In this document: positions 60,041 to 64,000 of the stretch, in pieces | Layout: the number at the start of each line of letters is the position of its first letter | How positions within the stretch are numbered: position 1 is the stretch's first letter | DNA from: Ulota crispa | Lineage: Eukaryota; Streptophyta; Bryopsida; Orthotrichales; Orthotrichaceae | Direction: 5' to 3' | DNA length: 64,000 bases | Assembly: GCA_963920765.1 (NCBI GenBank) | Contig: OY987248.1 | Location: forward strand, 8,156,539-8,220,538 | Translations under genes and position numbers: made by a program | Notes under the pieces: model-generated | The model's database searches: none | Seen by the model: the letters and a program-made list of their open reading frames with translations, nothing else | What the model was told of the DNA's origin: nothing

Positions 60041-60270
60041 AGTGAGACTTGGCACTTGAGACTTGAAACTTGGAACTTGGGATTTGGGTTTTGGGAATTT
60101 GAAACTTGGAATTAGGAATTTGGGACTTGGAACTTGAGAATTGGAGCTAAGATTTGGAATTTGGGACTCGAGACTTCAGACTTGGGACTTGGAACCACGA
60201 ATTTGGGACTTGGGACTTGAGACCTGAGACTCAAGACCTGGGACTTGGGATTTGGAACTAGGGGTTTAGA
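60041..60270. repeat. Seven-base minisatellite (ACTTGGG type)
   Basis: Degenerate tandem repeats of ACTTGGG/ACTTGAG/ATTTGGG words for about 230 bp, e.g. GGGACTTGGGACTTGAGAC near 60207. Open frames across it are repeat translations. Confidence 0.85.
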
Positions 60271-60419
60271 ACTTGGGTCGAAAGCAATGGACCGCCCCTC
60301 AATGGAACATGAGAATTGGACGGTGAGCATTGCACTGTCCAGCTGCCCATGCATCAAATACCAAACTATAGGCAGGCAGCGGACACAATCAAAAGCTATT
60401 TTTACACTTCCTAGGGGAA

Positions 60420-62110
60420 TGGACCTAGAAGCCAGAAGGGGGAAAATGGAAGAAAATGGAAGAAAATGAAAGGCTTTCCATGAAGCACCGGGAGCTCGTT
60501 AGCGCGGCCGTTAATTCCCTCAAGATGCCCTCGAATGCATCGCCACGTGTGGGGTTAGTATTCACTCTCAACTCTCCCACCCTCAGTACCCTCCGTTCAC
60601 CCTCGTTCACTTCACCCATCCCACATCTACCAAACCGCCTCCTAAAACCCCCTCTCCCGTACATTCCCATATTTCGAAGATTGTAACCGCAGACTCTATG
60701 ACCGTCCATTCCTCTCAGTCGCTGCGCTGCAATTCATACTGACTAACCGTTCCCGTCGTTCCCAAGACGAGAAAGCAAATGACGAGCCTCGATTGCACCG
60801 TCCATCCAGAAATCCGTGCGTTCTTTAGAACGAGAACGCGTGAATCGGTCCCGAGAGCGTGTCCGCGTCGGTGCCCGACAGAGGGAACCGCGGAATGTAC
60901 AAGCGTATTTCTTTATCTTTCGAAACATCTTCTTCTTTTCCTGAAAACCCGCGTCTCTTTCTCCCTCACCAACTGCTTCTCTTCTCTTAAAGCGTTGCTC
61001 TGGCCTCTTTCTGTTGTCAATTCTCTCTTGTCGTTCTATGATCGTAACGCAGCTGATTACACACACAACCGAAGGTGATCGATCGGATTTTTTAAGCATT
61101 TGAGAAGCGGTGGATTGAAGCTCTCTTTTTATTTCAAAATCGATCAAACATTGATAATTGGGTGTTTTCTTGGACCTGATCAGAGCAGAGCAAGAGGGAG
61201 AAATTATAGCTCAGTAGTGGAGGATAAATGATACATGCAGGCTGAGGATTGATCCGGTTCTCGTTTTGGTTTGTGTCTTTGTATTTTTTTGGAGAAATTT
61301 TATTGCTCTTGAGAGCGGAGGTTTTGTTGTTAGAGCGATGGAGGCCAGTGGCCATTTAGGATGGAACAGCCAGTTTACGTACTTGAATGTAGAATGTAGC
61401 GCTTGCTCATTTTCGTCAAGTTCGCAAAAACCTTACCACCGGCACTGCGGGTGCCCGATCCATTTTCTTTCGAATGGATTCAAAGGCGCGGGAAACGGCG
61501 CCTCGCAGCTCAAGGTACCAGGGCAAACATTCAAAAGCAGCGCGTTGCAACATACTTCATCTGGCGACCAAGGCATGTCCAAGCTTACGGTATGGTCAAG
61601 TGACTGAGACGAGCTCGGTCGGAGAGTTGGCAATTTTACAAACGCAAACATCTCTAGAGAAAATCAATATCGGCTTGTCCTTGCAAGAAAGGTCACTATC
61701 TGGAGTCCTCTGTTCCTTGATCGAGTTTAGGAAAGCAGAAAATACAAAAACATCTTGGATAGAGCTCTTTTCTTTTGCTAGAAGTGATCACTCGTAGATT
61801 TGGACTCACATTGTGTCCGTCTCTGGTCTCGTTTCGAGATCTATGAGGCTTTGATAGAGGTCTATTTGGTTTCGGAAATGGTCTTGTTACAGCGCCTTGG
61901 CAGTGTTGTAATGTACAGTTGGTGAAGAAGCATTTGACTTCTTCTACTTGAAATGAGTTGTTCTTTCCACTGATTCTTCTTATGGATCCTTTTCCTAATT
62001 CATGTGCCTCCTTTGTTATTTGTATGTCATTTTCGTTGTCGTCAAGCTTACGAATTGTATACTGGCTGTGATGTGGACCGACGAGGGATAGTAGTGTTGT
62101 GAAAATCATG
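60420..62110 (+). other. Possible transcription unit, + strand
   Basis: G+C content rises from about 60470. 60540-60550 holds a G-box-like CCACGTGTGG. 60900-61040 is strongly CT-rich on the + strand (TTCTTTATCTTTCG, CTTCTTCTTTTCC, TCTCTTTCTCCCTC), typical of plant leaders, and A+T-rich DNA resumes after 62110. A weak donor-like AAG|GTGATC is at 61075. No clear protein family, so a coding gene with introns or a non-coding transcript are both possible. Confidence 0.4.
61338..61607 (+). CDS. Hypothetical 89-aa Cys/Ser-rich protein
   Basis: The ATG at 61338 opens MEASGHLGWNSQFTYLNVEC and continues with SACSFSSSSQKPYHRHCGCP, giving a CxxC ... HxxCxC pattern, then a Gly/Ser-rich tail ending LTVWSSD. 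It sits downstream of the CT-rich leader-like stretch. No signal peptide or membrane segment in this form. A longer start at 61266 exists but adds a low-quality hydrophobic segment. I do not recognise it; it could be the first exon of a spliced gene. Confidence 0.3.
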   Translation: MEASGHLGWNSQFTYLNVECSACSFSSSSQKPYHRHCGCPIHFLSNGFKGAGNGASQLKVPGQTFKSSALQHTSSGDQGMSKLTVWSSD

Positions 62111-63910
62111 CTTGCAATTCTTGTGCTTCTGTATCTTTCTAGATATCTCTAAATTGTGTGATCCTGTATGTCATATTAGCGGTTAGAGGCTTATATATCG
62201 AGGTGCACTCTAACAATTCTGCTCTCTTTGTTCTTATCCCTCACTCGTAGTTTTTAAATAATGGAGAACTCCGGGAGTTGCACACGACTTGTGAAAGGGA
62301 GACATGTACGATATTTTCAGTTAGTTTGTAGTAGTTGCGCTATATCCTTAATATTCTGGATTTTTTGCACATTTTCTTCATTAGAGTCCACTCCTTGCTG
62401 TCTAATTCTTAGCTTGTGGACCATAGCAAAGTGAAGAAGGTTCATTGCTTTGCAAGAACTTAGAATCAGCATCGTGCGAATGATATACCTCAACCAGAAG
62501 TGTTTCGATTATTTAGCAAAAGGCAAGCTGTCTTCAATGGTAGAGAGTATTCCGTTAAGATTGCTTCTAGTTCGATTGATCAGTATTTTATTAACAAAAC
62601 TTAATTAACAGCAGGAATTTGAAGTTGAAAGCAAAAGATCTGAAGAAAATGAGTGTAAGCTCTAAGAGTCTTACTTAGCGCTATGAACAAGCTTTTTATA
62701 CAAGTTATCGAAGATGGTATAGTTGCTAGAATGGGAATATTTGAAAAATTCAAGGAAAAATGGCAAAAGTAAGAGTGACTCTGGCAAAACATGGGTTTGG
62801 CATTCCACTTACCTTGCACGAAATATATTTTTATAGAAGGTTTTTTTATTTATTTATTTATACAGATTTGAGTAAACGAGGACAATACAACAGCCTTGAA
62901 TTTTTCCCAAAAAGATAATGCCATGGGTTTGTTCTACAAAGGAACAAAACATTAAAAAAATGGCTATTTTGTTCCATAAAGATCAACTCATCTTTTCAAG
63001 GAATTCACTTGACCTTTGCAAGATGACTTTTGTAGGTGCCGCTCAACCATGTAGGAAAAAACAAGACTTTTTATGAGAAGGCTTCAACAATTCAATTCTA
63101 ATAATATTTCTTCAACTATATAGCATTACTATCACCTTGAGTTATATTGCAATTGTTGTACATTTACACTAGTTTAACATCTTTTCATCTCCAAATATTT
63201 TTTAGAATTGTCATTTGAGATTAGAGATTTAAGAATTGGATATTATCAAAAAGAAACATTTCTTGGAAGTATTGGATTTAGTTGTAATTTATCCTTGTAA
63301 GAGGCTGAAATTGTTGGTTTTAGGTTTAGTGAAGTATTGGTTACGTGGGAGGGGTTTGAGTAAGGAATGGATCTTTTGATCCCCTACTCTATTTAATGCA
63401 TTCTTATTCCTACCAATCTATAAGACAAAAACTCTGAGGGTGACCAATTAGTCTTTATGTGTCTAGTTTGTGAGCTTGTATAATGTAACATGAGAAAGGG
63501 TGGGGTATGTGACAAAAATGGTGATACATTTAACAAATGAGATGAAAAGGAGGCTTTAGTATTAAACCCTGATCGACACAAAAGCCCTTTGTGGCTGTAT
63601 GTACAGGCATATTTGAGCTGCTTTGAGGGCTTTCCAAATTTTTTTATGCACCCACCATCATATAACCTTCAATATGTATGGTTGTAACTCTTAATTTCTA
63701 GCTAATTCAAACTTCTGAATATTGGTTGCGACCGCATTTGGTACTGTATCTCCACAGCCCAAGGGCCCTTCAGGGGTTAAGCTTCTTGGCTCAAATTTGT
63801 TCAATAATATGATAGCTAACCACAATATATCTTCAAATAAAAATCATGTTAGCAATTGAGAACTTACATTTGAATCCTCTAATAATCTTTTGAGGTTGTT
63901 GAAAAAGTGA
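62111..63910. other. A+T-rich intergenic stretch
   Basis: CTTCAGGGGTTAAGC at 63769 looks like a right end of the TTAACCC element group; a left partner may be TTAAACCCTG at 63561. No gene. Confidence 0.35.
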
Positions 63911-63914
63911 CTAA

Positions 63915-64000
63915 GGGTCACTTTACACTATGGCCAAAGCCCAAAAGTCAAGAGGCCGTCAATTGCAAGAAACAAAGAATTTGGTTTCTTGACCCTTTGC
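63915..64000. mobile_element. MITE cut by the window end
   Basis: Starts after TAA with GGGTCACTTTACACTATGG and continues with CCAAAGCCCAAAAGTCAAGA, like the fragment at 33902. Its right end lies beyond the window. Confidence 0.45.

Noticed and set aside
60743-61147. 134-aa reverse open frame rich in Arg/Lys
   Set aside because: Mirror image of the CT-rich leader-like stretch on the + strand; composition explains the basic residues.
1-64000. rRNA, tRNA or organelle-derived insert
   Set aside because: No T-loop/anticodon patterns, conserved rRNA words or organelle genes were recognised by reading; a dedicated scan could still find a degenerate tRNA.

Overview
The window is nuclear DNA from a green plant (streptophyte, most likely a land plant). 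The main evidence is a complete chromomethylase gene (BAH + chromodomain + cytosine methyltransferase), a family known from plants and their close algal relatives. Supporting signs are a CCCTAAA telobox, classic plant GT-AG introns, and many short inverted-repeat transposons of Stowaway, Harbinger-like and Mutator-like type. The species cannot be fixed from the sequence. Three compact genes sit in a very A+T-rich background with no recognisable retrotransposon reading frames, rRNA, tRNA or CRISPR.

Layout. 1-17 kb is gene-poor and packed with miniature elements. It includes a run of six Harbinger-type MITEs set end to end (4518-6264), separated only by single TTA triplets, and a decayed two-gene PIF/Harbinger transposon (9.5-12.2 kb; transposase plus Myb-like partner). 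17.86-19.41 kb, + strand: a small two-exon gene for an unknown 108-residue hydrophobic protein. Its intron is a tandem repeat interrupted by a Stowaway-like element, and a MITE appears to supply its stop codon. 23.2-24.1 kb is an 876-bp near-perfect hairpin. 25.3-31.6 kb, - strand: the chromomethylase, rebuilt here as 22 coding exons with consistent phases (about 928 aa). Its 5' side carries a tandem repeat (31.66-32.6 kb) and a 0.8-kb pyrimidine-rich minisatellite. 39.7-47.5 kb, - strand: a THADA/Trm732 homologue of about 2270 aa in five coding exons, with a probable 5'-UTR intron holding a Stowaway MITE and a telobox upstream. Two further exon-like blocks lie just past its stop codon. 48.5-64 kb is again element-rich, with nested MITEs and a possible transcription unit near 60.4-62.1 kb encoding a short Cys-rich ORF.

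How the parts fit. The chromomethylase family maintains CHG methylation on H3K9me2-marked transposons, and THADA-family proteins partner the tRNA 2'-O-methyltransferase of position 32. No operon-like relation exists between the genes. The recurring theme is MITE insertion into introns and gene edges, including intron 21 of the very methyltransferase expected to silence such elements. I found no clear undescribed multi-gene system. The strongest unusual items are the TTA-linked MITE run, the long hairpin, the duplicated splice-donor regions in two genes, and the exon-like frame beyond the THADA stop.
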